This document shows, in pieces, positions 7,074-13,825 of a stretch of 17,351 nt of DNA. The stretch is from an uncultured Ignavibacteria bacterium (GTDB lineage: Bacteria > Bacteroidota > Ignavibacteria > Kapaibacteriales > UBA961), in the NCBI GenBank assembly GCA_937868245.1, contig CALMMI010000734.1, positions 1 through 17,351 of the forward strand. The letters are read 5' to 3'. Below the pieces are notes generated by a model. That model had not been told where the DNA came from. It did no database searches and worked only from the letters and a program-made list of their open reading frames with translations. A program made the position numbers and the translations under genes. Every line of letters starts with the position of its first letter. Position 1 is the first letter of the stretch.

Positions 7074-9560
7074 TTATTTAATCAGAAGGACTTTTTTAGA
7101 TAGTACTCCTGTTTTACCTATAATACGAATTGTATATTCACCGCTATATAATGTCCTTGTATCAAAGATTGCTATTGTACTGCCTTGATATAAAATCGAC
7201 TTTTGAATAAACTTTCCAGAATTATCATAGAGTTCCACATCCAGATTATCGTAGTTTACAGAGTTTACCTGCACTGCTATCATATCACTGGTTGGGTTTG
7301 GATAAATATTGATGTTCCATTCACTCTTATCATCTATTGAAACTCCTGTTGTTTTCTGTCCTTTTTGTGTAATGGACACAACACGATTACTTGCACCTGT
7401 TGCCTCTACAGTAACTGTTGCCTGCCTGGACGTGCTATCGGTATTCGCTTGCGCAGCCACGGTTACTGTAGCATCCCCTGAACCTGTGTATGAATTTAGT
7501 ACAAGCCAGTTCTGATTACTTTTAGCAGTCCATGTAGTATTCGAAGTAATATCAAATGTTCTGATACCATTAGCTGCAGCTGAAATAAGTAACGTATCGG
7601 TTGAAATTGTAAGGGTAATTCCCTTTCCCGATTGTGTTACCGTAATTTCTTTAGAACCTACTCCTGTTCCAGTAACAGTTACCTTTGCTGTACGTAATGC
7701 AGTATTTGCGTTTTCCTGTGCAGTTAATATTATCGTTTCATTTCCGGTTCCGTTTGTCTTGTTTGCAGTCACCCACGTTTGATCAGTCGATAACGACCAA
7801 TTTACGTTCGATGTTATTTCAAAACTTTTGGTACTGTTTGCAGCAGCATCAATAGTAAGTGTATTTTTTGAAACTAACAACGATGGACCTGTCCCCTCCT
7901 GGGTAACAATAATTGTTTGAGAACCAACACCTGTTCCCGAAACTGTTATAGTGGCACTTCTGGGTGCTCCGTTGCTATTTTCCTGTGCTGTTAGAGTTAC
8001 AAGGGCATTTCCGGTTCCGTTTGCGTTATCTGCTGCAAGCCATGTTTGATTGCTCTCAACGTTCCAATTTATGTTTGATGTAATATCAAATGAGGTTGTA
8101 CTGTTCAATGGTGCGGCTATTGAAAGTGTATTTTGTGAAACAGCGAGCAAGGGAGCAGCTCCATCTTGTGTAACCTCTATGATTTGAGTTGTTACACCCG
8201 TCCCGGTAACTGTAATCGTAGCTGTTCTGGTAGAAACAGATGTGTTTTCTTGAGCTGATAGAGTAATTGTTGAGTTACCATTACCGTTTTGCTTGTTTGC
8301 AGTCAGCCATGCTTGATCACTTGATAATGTCCAATCAACATTCGAAGTAATCTCAAATGTTTTAGTGCTGTTATTTGGTGCAGCAACAGTTAACTTCTTA
8401 GATGAAACTGCAAGAGTAGAAGCATTTGTATAGTTTGTAACGGATTCTCCTATTGAAGCAACCTTTGCAGCAGATTTTACACCATAAAAGGTAGGACCTA
8501 CCACGTATGGGTATGCAGAGTTCCAGTTTTCATCTACTGTTGTAAAATAACAGTAGATTCCATTTGGGTATTCTGGAGTTACACAGAATCTGCCGTTATG
8601 TTCGTCCAGATAATCGGGTGTAGCGGCTGATGTAGCATTATATTGATAGTCCTCCCTGAAAGTTCCAAGTGGATAGGTAGCACTTACAGCAGGACCTGCT
8701 GTAACTGTTGAGCCGTTTGCATACGTAGTCCGTGTTGTAATATTTCTAAGACCATAGCTGGATTTCATCCGTACAATCCCACCCGTACCGTCAACATTTT
8801 TATAGGAATACGCACCATAAATCGGGAAACCGTCGTATGCAAAACCAATTAATGGTGAGTGCTTTGAAGCATCAATCGCATATAGCCCGTCGGAAGCATA
8901 GGCATCGCATACATTTGATATTACATTCAAATCCAATTTGAAAGCACTCGGGTTTTGATGATGATGATAGTTACCCATTGCAGGGTGGGCTTTTGCGCAG
9001 TCGAAGCCAAGCCTTTCACCAACTACTGCATCTCTGTTCCAAACACCATCTCCCATACCGCCATAAGGTCCTCCTTTTAGTGAATTTGAAGCGTTTTGCC
9101 ATGATGCGGCATCTCTAAAATCGAAAAGGGCTACACCGTTAATAAAGACTCCTATATTACCGCCGGTTGTATTAGTAGGTGTCCCGGTATTCTGAACAGG
9201 GTTGAGGGGAAACTTAAAAATTGCATTCTGGCTTGTTGCCACCGAGGGATTGCCATCCAGAAAAGGACCTGTAATGTAAGCAGGTATCCCTTTAGTACTA
9301 ATATATACTGAAGCTGCAGAATATTGAACAGTTTGCACGTTAGCAAGTACATTGTCATTAATGGGTGTAGAATTCCCTTTCACATAATGGCGTCCCATTA
9401 TGTTGGTTGTATTTATAAGCCACGATGTAATTGCGGGATTGGTTTGTGCAGTAATTACAGTGTTTCCAAGGAGTAGAAAGACTGTACTCAATATAATGCT
9501 TCTTTGTAATATTGAGCTAACTAGCTCATTCCGATACATACTGTAATATTTCAATTTCAT
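7074..9560 (-). CDS. Secreted YHYH-domain protein with four BACON domains and a T9SS sorting domain
   Basis: The 828-residue product starts with a Sec signal (hydrophobic 21-38, ending TAQ). Residues about 45-360 form a YHYH domain: FNGV-like strand IGVFINGVALFD, CAKAHPAMGNYHHHQNP (188-204; the motif reads YHHH here), HSPLIGFAYDGFPIYGAY, and DEHNGRFCVTPEYPNGIYCYF with PYVVGPTFYG. Four BACON domains follow (about 381-465, 472-555, 561-644, 650-733), each with F-(D/E)-ITSN-x-x-W, WL/WV and TxQ strands; these Trp recur exactly 89 residues apart (410, 499, 588, 677). The end (747-828), starting WNINIYPNPTSD and finishing VLSKKVLLIK, is a type A T9SS sorting domain. The protein should therefore cross the outer membrane and be attached or released outside. 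YHYH function is unknown; its His cluster suggests metal binding. It may be regulated together with the upstream MbnP/MbnH genes or from its own promoter. The ATG at 9560 has AGGAG 7 nt upstream. Confidence 0.92.
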   Translation of the reverse strand: MKLKYYSMYRNELVSSILQRSIILSTVFLLLGNTVITAQTNPAITSWLINTTNIMGRHYVKGNSTPINDNVLANVQTVQYSAASVYISTKGIPAYITGPFLDGNPSVATSQNAIFKFPLNPVQNTGTPTNTTGGNIGVFINGVALFDFRDAASWQNASNSLKGGPYGGMGDGVWNRDAVVGERLGFDCAKAHPAMGNYHHHQNPSAFKLDLNVISNVCDAYASDGLYAIDASKHSPLIGFAYDGFPIYGAYSYKNVDGTGGIVRMKSSYGLRNITTRTTYANGSTVTAGPAVSATYPLGTFREDYQYNATSAATPDYLDEHNGRFCVTPEYPNGIYCYFTTVDENWNSAYPYVVGPTFYGVKSAAKVASIGESVTNYTNASTLAVSSKKLTVAAPNNSTKTFEITSNVDWTLSSDQAWLTANKQNGNGNSTITLSAQENTSVSTRTATITVTGTGVTTQIIEVTQDGAAPLLAVSQNTLSIAAPLNSTTSFDITSNINWNVESNQTWLAADNANGTGNALVTLTAQENSNGAPRSATITVSGTGVGSQTIIVTQEGTGPSLLVSKNTLTIDAAANSTKSFEITSNVNWSLSTDQTWVTANKTNGTGNETIILTAQENANTALRTAKVTVTGTGVGSKEITVTQSGKGITLTISTDTLLISAAANGIRTFDITSNTTWTAKSNQNWLVLNSYTGSGDATVTVAAQANTDSTSRQATVTVEATGASNRVVSITQKGQKTTGVSIDDKSEWNINIYPNPTSDMIAVQVNSVNYDNLDVELYDNSGKFIQKSILYQGSTIAIFDTRTLYSGEYTIRIIGKTGVLSKKVLLIK
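7358..8420 (-). repeat. Four tandem BACON-domain repeats of 267 bp
   Basis: The coding repeats have a constant period of 89 codons, measured from four F-(D/E)-ITSN...W motifs. At DNA level short stretches such as TTTTCCTGTGC and ATTTCCGGTTCCGTTTG are shared between copies, but the copies have diverged, so expansion is not very recent. BACON domains are Bacteroidota beta-sandwich modules often linked to carbohydrate or surface adhesion. Confidence 0.85.
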
Positions 9561-9567
9561 TTGTTTT

Positions 9568-9572
9568 CTCCT
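9568..9572 (-). promoter_or_regulatory. Shine-Dalgarno site of the YHYH-BACON gene
   Basis: AGGAG on the minus strand lies 7 nt before the ATG at 9560. It supports this ATG over the in-frame ATG seven codons later. Confidence 0.7.
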
Positions 9573-9601
9573 ATTTAACGGGGCTATTTGATAATGAATA
9601 A

Positions 9602-9630
9602 ATAATATATTCGTTTGAATTTGGAATCAA
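9602..9630 (-). promoter_or_regulatory. Sigma70-like promoter of the YHYH-BACON gene
   Basis: On the minus strand TTGATT (complement of 9625-9630) and TATTAT (complement of 9602-9607) are separated by 17 bp. This predicts a start near 9595 and a leader of about 35 nt containing the SD site. It implies that the gene can be expressed apart from the upstream MbnP/MbnH genes. Confidence 0.45.
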
Positions 9631-9635
9631 TAAAG

Positions 9636-9650
9636 ATTACGGTTCGTAAT
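9636..9650. promoter_or_regulatory. Palindrome ATTACG-GTT-CGTAAT upstream of the -35 box
   Basis: A perfect 6-bp inverted repeat with a 3-nt centre (9636-9641 with 9645-9650) ends 5 bp upstream of the predicted -35 box of the YHYH gene. That position suits an activator or repressor site. It could also act as a weak transcription stop for the genes upstream, as CTTTATT follows it on the minus strand. Confidence 0.35.
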
Positions 9651-9664
9651 AAACACTTATAGTC

Positions 9665-9835
9665 TCACAAAAGTTGCTCATTTTCAGGTTCTTTGTACTT
9701 ACAATCTTTATTGGCAGTATTTGAATCTTGCATCAACGGGTCGCTATTTGATACTTGTTCCGAATTATTTATATCGCCATAAACCGCAAAACTCAAAAAA
9801 CTCGTTCTCATACAATCATCTCTTGATAACTTCAT
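9665..9835 (-). CDS. Possible small protein (56 aa), unknown
   Basis: In the 314-bp gap between the diheme enzyme and the YHYH gene, an ATG at 9835 opens a frame of 56 codons ending in TGA (9665-9667), beginning MKLSRDDCMRTSFLSF and ending KYKEPENEQLL. It is hydrophilic after a short hydrophobic start, acidic towards the end, and has two Cys (8 and 45). It begins 39 bp after the diheme gene stop in the same direction. There is no Shine-Dalgarno sequence and no known family is recognised. It may be a small protein of the operon, the decayed tail of a former gene, or chance. The rest of the gap (9561-9664) holds the promoter region listed separately. Confidence 0.25.
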   Translation of the reverse strand: MKLSRDDCMRTSFLSFAVYGDINNSEQVSNSDPLMQDSNTANKDCKYKEPENEQLL

Positions 9836-9874
9836 TCAATTTGTTACTATAGAGCATTAGACGACACTTTATTA

Positions 9875-10915
9875 TCAGTCTGTCGCTTTTGGAAAAAAAA
9901 TGTGTTTCGGGTATGAATGCTGTGGATTAAACAAGAATTTCCTGTCGGTTAGCGTAAGCAAAAATGCTGTAAGATCAACTTTATCATTCGATGAAAGTAC
10001 AATTGGTTTTTGCAAATGTTTGGAGAGTGTTTTTGAATTTTGTATCCCGGTTGTATAATGCTTAAAGACATCAGATAATTTTTTAAAACGTCCGTCGTGC
10101 ATGTAAGGATACGAGAATTCAACATTTCGGAGCGTGGGTACTTTAAATTTCAAGGAATCATTCGGATTTTTAGTTACTTTCATCCTGCCGTAATCATTAA
10201 GCGTGGTATCAACTGATAAACCGTTATTCTCGAATTGGAAATCAGTAAAAACAGGTTCTTTGTGGCATGATGCACAGTTTTCTCGAAACAACGTGTACCC
10301 TTTCGATTCCTGCTCAGTAAACTTTGCCAGTTTATTCACAACACTATCGTATTTTGAATCGGCACTTATCAATGTAAGCATGAATTGAGAGATAGATTTA
10401 AGAGTTCTTTCCCCGGTTATGATACTGTCGCCAAATGCCTTCAAAAAAAGCTGCGGGTATATTTTTGAATTTTGTAATTTTTTAACAACATTGTGGATTG
10501 TTTCCCCCATTTCATCTGGGTGATTCATCGGTGCTAATGCCTGCATATCCAAGTGATTGATTGCACCGTCCCACATAAATTCCTTACCCCAGGCAAGGTT
10601 CATTAATGCAGGTGCATTCCGTGTGCCGATTCTGTCGTCAATACCATGACTAAGCGCATGGTCAACATGAGCAAATGCATTGTACTGGGAATGGCATCCT
10701 GCGCAGGAAATTGTATTGTTTCGTGATAGAATAGGATCGTAAAACAATACTCTGCCTATTTCTATCTTTTGAGGTGTAAGGGGATTTTTGGAAAAATTAT
10801 ACTGTGGTTTTGACCAATTGCGGGGTATGGTAAAATTACTTTCTTTATTATGTATATATGCAGTTGTTAACACACAGACAATCAACAACAATAACAGCTG
10901 CACTATTTTATTCAT
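9875..10915 (-). CDS. Diheme cytochrome c enzyme of the MauG/MbnH/CcpA class
   Basis: The 346-residue periplasmic protein has an N-terminal signal (hydrophobic 5-20) and two c-type heme sites: CAGCH (71-75) and CASCH (214-218). Other family motifs are IGRVLFYDPILSRNNTISCAGCH, the segment WGKEFMWDGAINHLDMQALAPMNHPDEMG (110-137), VPTLRNVEFSYPYMHDGRF (259-277) and a C-terminal LTAFLLTLTD. Where classical cytochrome c peroxidases have the Met ligand of the electron-transfer heme, this protein has HYTTG with Tyr287; a Tyr is the ligand in MauG (Tyr294). Together with the adjacent MbnP-like gene this favours an MbnH-type enzyme that oxidises a protein tryptophan, rather than simple peroxide removal. 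That choice is inferred from alignment by eye. The gene is 75 bp after mbnP on the same strand. Confidence 0.88.
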   Translation of the reverse strand: MNKIVQLLLLLIVCVLTTAYIHNKESNFTIPRNWSKPQYNFSKNPLTPQKIEIGRVLFYDPILSRNNTISCAGCHSQYNAFAHVDHALSHGIDDRIGTRNAPALMNLAWGKEFMWDGAINHLDMQALAPMNHPDEMGETIHNVVKKLQNSKIYPQLFLKAFGDSIITGERTLKSISQFMLTLISADSKYDSVVNKLAKFTEQESKGYTLFRENCASCHKEPVFTDFQFENNGLSVDTTLNDYGRMKVTKNPNDSLKFKVPTLRNVEFSYPYMHDGRFKKLSDVFKHYTTGIQNSKTLSKHLQKPIVLSSNDKVDLTAFLLTLTDRKFLFNPQHSYPKHIFFPKATD

Positions 10916-10961
10916 TCTGAAATATCGATACTAATTGAACATCAGCTGTTTTGGGGAATAC

Positions 10962-10990
10962 AACTTCACGTTTATCATTGCGTTGAAGTT
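10962..10990 (-). other. Hairpin between the MbnP-like and diheme genes
   Basis: AACTTCA (10962-10968) pairs with TGAAGTT (10984-10990), extended by CG/CG with one bulged base around a 10-nt loop. On the minus strand it starts immediately after the MbnP stop codon and is not followed by a T run, so it is not an intrinsic terminator. It could protect the upstream transcript end and set unequal levels of the two proteins. Confidence 0.35.
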
Positions 10991-11689
10991 TTACTTGATG
11001 CTAAAAATTTTTGCAATTTTTTGTGACAATTCAACCGCCTCACTACCCGGCGACATGATATGGTTTTGCTTCGACAAATCAATTGTTTCAAACAATTTCA
11101 TACAATCAATTGTAACATCGATTATTCTATTGTTTCCTGTATTCAACACTACTGATTGAAACGTATTGTACGGTGATTGATACCCGCCGATATGGAACTC
11201 AAATTCATTATTCCGTGTTTTACACAAGCTGCTTTTACCTTCCAACTTAAAATTAATATAGCCGCTTTGCCATGTCCAGTACATACCACGTGTTGGGTCT
11301 AAATCCCCTCCCATTACACCTGCTACATTGGTGGAGCTGTCAATTCCAAGTCCAAATTTAATTTTGTTGTATGTAATCGATGTTGGTATGTTTAATTCTA
11401 AAGACATTGATTTTCCATCGGAAGCATCAATCAAATGGAAGCTGTTTTTCTCCATCCAAACTACACTATCATTTTCAATGACTTGAATGTTAGAAATGTA
11501 AAATTTAAGGGTTTCTATGCGTAAACTATCCTGTTCGTTGATTTTAACAAAATCTTCGCCGGGTTTCCAATCCAATCTTCCACATATAGGGTGAAACTTA
11601 ACACTATAATTACTTGTGGATTGAGCTACAAGCACACCGGAATACGAAGCACAGAAAAGAATTATGAATAAGCAAGCAAGTACTTTCAT
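10991..11689 (-). CDS. MbnP-family copper-binding periplasmic protein
   Basis: The 232-residue product has a Sec signal (to about residue 22, ending VLVAQ). Family hallmarks are the first strand VKFHPICGRLDW with His33, LKFYISNIQVI (61-71), NSFHLIDAS with His85, IKFGLGIDSS (110-119), the Trp-rich motif GMYWTWQSGYINFKLEG (135-151) and EFHIGGY with His166. In Methylosinus MbnP, one Trp is converted to kynurenine by the partner MbnH and the product binds copper; Trp138 and Trp140 of the WxWxSGY motif are the candidates here. The start overlaps the preceding stop (ATGA at 11686-11689), so translation is coupled to the metal-sensor gene. The next gene is the diheme enzyme, matching the known MbnP/MbnH pairing. 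No methanobactin genes are seen nearby. Confidence 0.88.
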   Translation of the reverse strand: MKVLACLFIILFCASYSGVLVAQSTSNYSVKFHPICGRLDWKPGEDFVKINEQDSLRIETLKFYISNIQVIENDSVVWMEKNSFHLIDASDGKSMSLELNIPTSITYNKIKFGLGIDSSTNVAGVMGGDLDPTRGMYWTWQSGYINFKLEGKSSLCKTRNNEFEFHIGGYQSPYNTFQSVVLNTGNNRIIDVTIDCMKLFETIDLSKQNHIMSPGSEAVELSQKIAKIFSIK

Positions 11690-12195
11690 TTTCTTCGTGG
11701 CTGGTTGTCCGGTCTGAAATAATCGCGAATTTCTATCACTAAGTCACCAAACTTTTCAAGTTGTTCAGGAGTACAGATTGCTTTCAATTGTTTTGCCTGC
11801 TCAAAACGAAGCATCTCCATAGAATATTCATTCTCGGAAATTCTTTTTGCCAACGACTTTACCAGCTCCTCATCAGTTGCCTTATTAAACATTTCGGAAT
11901 TCATCGAATCCCTCTGCGAGCGGAGAGTTGTCAGTATATCTCTTTTCTTTTCAAAAATATCAGCACGAAGAGTCTTTATTTGTTCCACCTGTTTATCGGT
12001 AAGACTTAGTTCAGTTTTCAATATTCCTGAAACATCTCGAAACTCATGATGAGGAGGTGGTGGAGGTGGAAAAGGAGGTGGGAATTGATGACGGGAAAAA
12101 TCTTTCCAAAAGAAAATCCCGATGGAAAACACATTGAGTATAGTCAGCAAAACTACCATCCATACCAGAAATTTTTTCTGAGCAAAAATATCCAT
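11686..12195 (-). CDS. Membrane-anchored periplasmic metal-sensor/Spy-like protein (CnrX-like)
   Basis: The 169-residue product has one N-terminal membrane helix (about 10-29), then a hinge with nine prolines in ten positions (39-48) flanked by His36 and His49-His50. A helical domain (about 58-158) of the heavy-metal-resistance/Spy-CpxP type follows, with LSLTDKQVEQIKTLRADI (64-80) and an LTxxQ-like CTPEQ (141-145). Met98, Met102, Met126 and Met128 could add soft-metal ligands. In Cupriavidus, CnrX is such an anchored periplasmic domain that passes metal signals to anti-sigma CnrY and sigma CnrH. Here the gene sits 3 bp after a small membrane protein and follows an ECF sigma gene, so the same role is inferred. 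The His-rich proline hinge is an unusual addition. Confidence 0.75.
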   Translation of the reverse strand: MDIFAQKKFLVWMVVLLTILNVFSIGIFFWKDFSRHQFPPPFPPPPPPHHEFRDVSGILKTELSLTDKQVEQIKTLRADIFEKKRDILTTLRSQRDSMNSEMFNKATDEELVKSLAKRISENEYSMEMLRFEQAKQLKAICTPEQLEKFGDLVIEIRDYFRPDNQPRRK

Positions 12196-12198
12196 GAC

Positions 12199-12537
12199 TT
12201 AATCGTTAGTTGAAATTGGGTTAATCAACAATTCTTTAGATAACGTTTGCAACTCGGAATCTCGATTTTCCGATTGATAGGAGAATGATTGTGTAGCCGT
12301 ACTTTGTTGGTTGCTGCGGCTTGTAATTGATACAATGAACCCTACGTTCACAAAGATAATTACTGCAATAGCAACTATAATTTTTGCTTTTGGGAATGAA
12401 GAGTAAGAATGTGTTTGTGGTATAGACAATTTATCCACAAGAGAACGACTCCACTCCGATGTAGGTTCGATTCCACCAAGCTCTTCAAACTCTTTGAGCT
12501 TTTGCAACGCAATGTTATTTGATATGTTTTGTTTCAT
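12199..12537 (-). CDS. Single-pass membrane protein, probable anti-sigma factor
   Basis: From the ATG at 12537 the product has 112 residues: a cytoplasmic part of about 50 residues containing GGIEPTSEWSRSLVDKLSI (21-39), one membrane helix (about 51-71) and a short hydrophilic periplasmic tail. A cytoplasmic helical part plus one membrane helix next to an ECF sigma gene is the usual layout of a membrane anti-sigma factor such as CnrY or RseA. There is no zinc-binding HxxxCxxC motif and no known family is recognised. The frame is open up to a GTG at 12591 that overlaps the sigma stop by one base, so an 18-residue longer form with tightly coupled translation is possible. The role is inferred from layout and topology. 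Confidence 0.65.
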   Translation of the reverse strand: MKQNISNNIALQKLKEFEELGGIEPTSEWSRSLVDKLSIPQTHSYSSFPKAKIIVAIAVIIFVNVGFIVSITSRSNQQSTATQSFSYQSENRDSELQTLSKELLINPISTND

Positions 12538-12590
12538 ACTATTATTGTTTACTATTGTTAGACGATATTTTAACATCAACCTGTCACTCA

Positions 12591-13160
12591 CTATTCATTA
12601 TTCTTCAAAATCACTTTCAACTCCTCGCTTACTTTTCTTTTTGCCCTGGAAACAAGAGATTCAACTGCATATACCGTTGTTTTCATAATTTCTGCTATTT
12701 CACTACTCGTGTAGCCGTCAATTTTACTCAAAGTAAAAGCTACCCGTTGGCTATCAGGCAATGTATTTAATGCTTGCATTATTTCTTTCATTTTCTCGTT
12801 TTCACGGATTGATTTATCCGGCATTGTACCTCCGGCAATCCAATTGGATACATCCTCCAGCTTAATCAGTTTTGCAAAAGAAGAAATGCGTTTTTTTCGA
12901 TTACGTTTTTTAATCTCATCCAAACTTTTGGTTACGGCAATTCTATAAATCCACGTTGAAAGTTTTGCATCACCGCGAAATGAATTGATTGATTGATACA
13001 CTTCGATAAACACTTCCTGAGATAAATCCTCTGCATCTTCCCTATCCAGTAAAAACTTATAGCATGTGTTAATAACCCTGCTACCGTAGAGCGCCACTAA
13101 TTTGCTAAAAGCAGCCTTATCACCTGCTTTAAGTAGTTGCAATAGATTAGTTTCTTCCAT
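12591..13160 (-). CDS. ECF-type RNA polymerase sigma factor (RpoE-like)
   Basis: The 189-residue product has the two-domain layout of extracytoplasmic-function sigma factors. Region 2 (about 20-90) contains DREDAEDLSQEVFIEVYQSINSFR (39-62) and LSTWIYRIAVTKSLDEIKKRNR. Region 4 (about 125-180) contains LNTLPDSQRVAFTLSKIDGYTSSEIAEIM and the helix-turn-helix VYAVESLVSRAKRKV. It should recruit RNA polymerase to promoters of its own operon and others when the downstream anti-sigma releases it. As the first gene of the run it probably drives its own transcription, but no -35/-10 pair could be assigned with confidence in the 200 bp upstream. No Shine-Dalgarno sequence precedes the ATG. Confidence 0.93.
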   Translation of the reverse strand: MEETNLLQLLKAGDKAAFSKLVALYGSRVINTCYKFLLDREDAEDLSQEVFIEVYQSINSFRGDAKLSTWIYRIAVTKSLDEIKKRNRKKRISSFAKLIKLEDVSNWIAGGTMPDKSIRENEKMKEIMQALNTLPDSQRVAFTLSKIDGYTSSEIAEIMKTTVYAVESLVSRAKRKVSEELKVILKNNE

Positions 13161-13360
13161 CAGTAATCATAAGTAAATTCATGCATCGTAAATAACCGGA
13201 TAATTTTTACTGCAAAAATAGGAATAAATGAGGAGTGTAATAAAGAAGCACATCAATTCGACGATTCAGATGAGGTGTGGTATATTTAAAGGATGCGGTA
13301 AATCCACAGTGATATTTACATTTTAGCTTTTTAGCGGGCTTAACAAAGTTATATACATTT

Positions 13361-13825
13361 TTAGAAAGGTCTAAATAAGGGTCTGTTTACTAATGGTGAA
13401 AATTCCCACGGAATGGAAGAAAGTATCACGAGAAGCCCTATTGTAAACCAGATAGCCATAGTTTTAAATTTTTCTCTATCTGTATTTTTACGCTTTATCC
13501 GTTCTGAACCGACGGTGATAATTACGATGCCGGTCATCATCATCAGGCTATGCTCCATTCCGAAAAACCGTAGCTGGCGGTCATGCACTGCTTCTTTGAA
13601 GTTATGAAGAAAATAGTCGATTAGCGGACTAATGAAATACAGCAAGAGTCCCAATACCAATTGGAAATGAGCTATACTTGTTGTGTTACTTCTAACAGTG
13701 TTATCAATCTTTGTAAACTGCTTGTTTTTGAACCATCCTCTAAAAGCACGATAAAGAGCTACTATCAAACTCAGTAGAACAAACCATCTCACCAAAGAAT
13801 GTAGTGAAAGTAAAATAGGATACAT
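13361..13825 (-). CDS. Four-helix membrane protein of the Bacteroidota 'cytochrome B' type
   Basis: The 154-residue product has about four membrane helices (roughly 3-26, 51-70, 91-107 and 122-139). The motifs LHSLVRWFVLLSLI, IAHFQLVLGLLLYFISPLIDYFLHNFKEAVHDRQLRFFGMEHS and IPWEFSPL...FRPF are ones I recall from Bacteroidota proteins catalogued as cytochrome B or as hypothetical. His9, His53, His74, His81 and His92 are available; His9, His53 and His92 lie in or next to helices and could bind heme, but that function is not shown. Its ATG shares one base with the stop of the preceding gene (TAATG), so the two are translated together. It ends 200 bp before the ECF sigma gene start, on the same strand. 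Confidence 0.7.
   Translation of the reverse strand: MYPILLSLHSLVRWFVLLSLIVALYRAFRGWFKNKQFTKIDNTVRSNTTSIAHFQLVLGLLLYFISPLIDYFLHNFKEAVHDRQLRFFGMEHSLMMMTGIVIITVGSERIKRKNTDREKFKTMAIWFTIGLLVILSSIPWEFSPLVNRPLFRPF

Noticed and set aside
6976..7188. Forward open frame of 70 codons after the small lipoprotein gene
   Set aside because: It covers the palindrome and the antisense of the T9SS tail of the YHYH protein; no signal, motif or ribosome site.
7358..8420. CRISPR-like or mobile tandem repeat
   Set aside because: The 267-bp periodicity is fully explained by four in-frame BACON domains.
9875..10915. Simple call as a cytochrome c peroxidase
   Set aside because: Heme motifs fit, but the MbnP neighbour and Tyr287 at the ligand position favour an MbnH/MauG-type oxidase; kept as the alternative.
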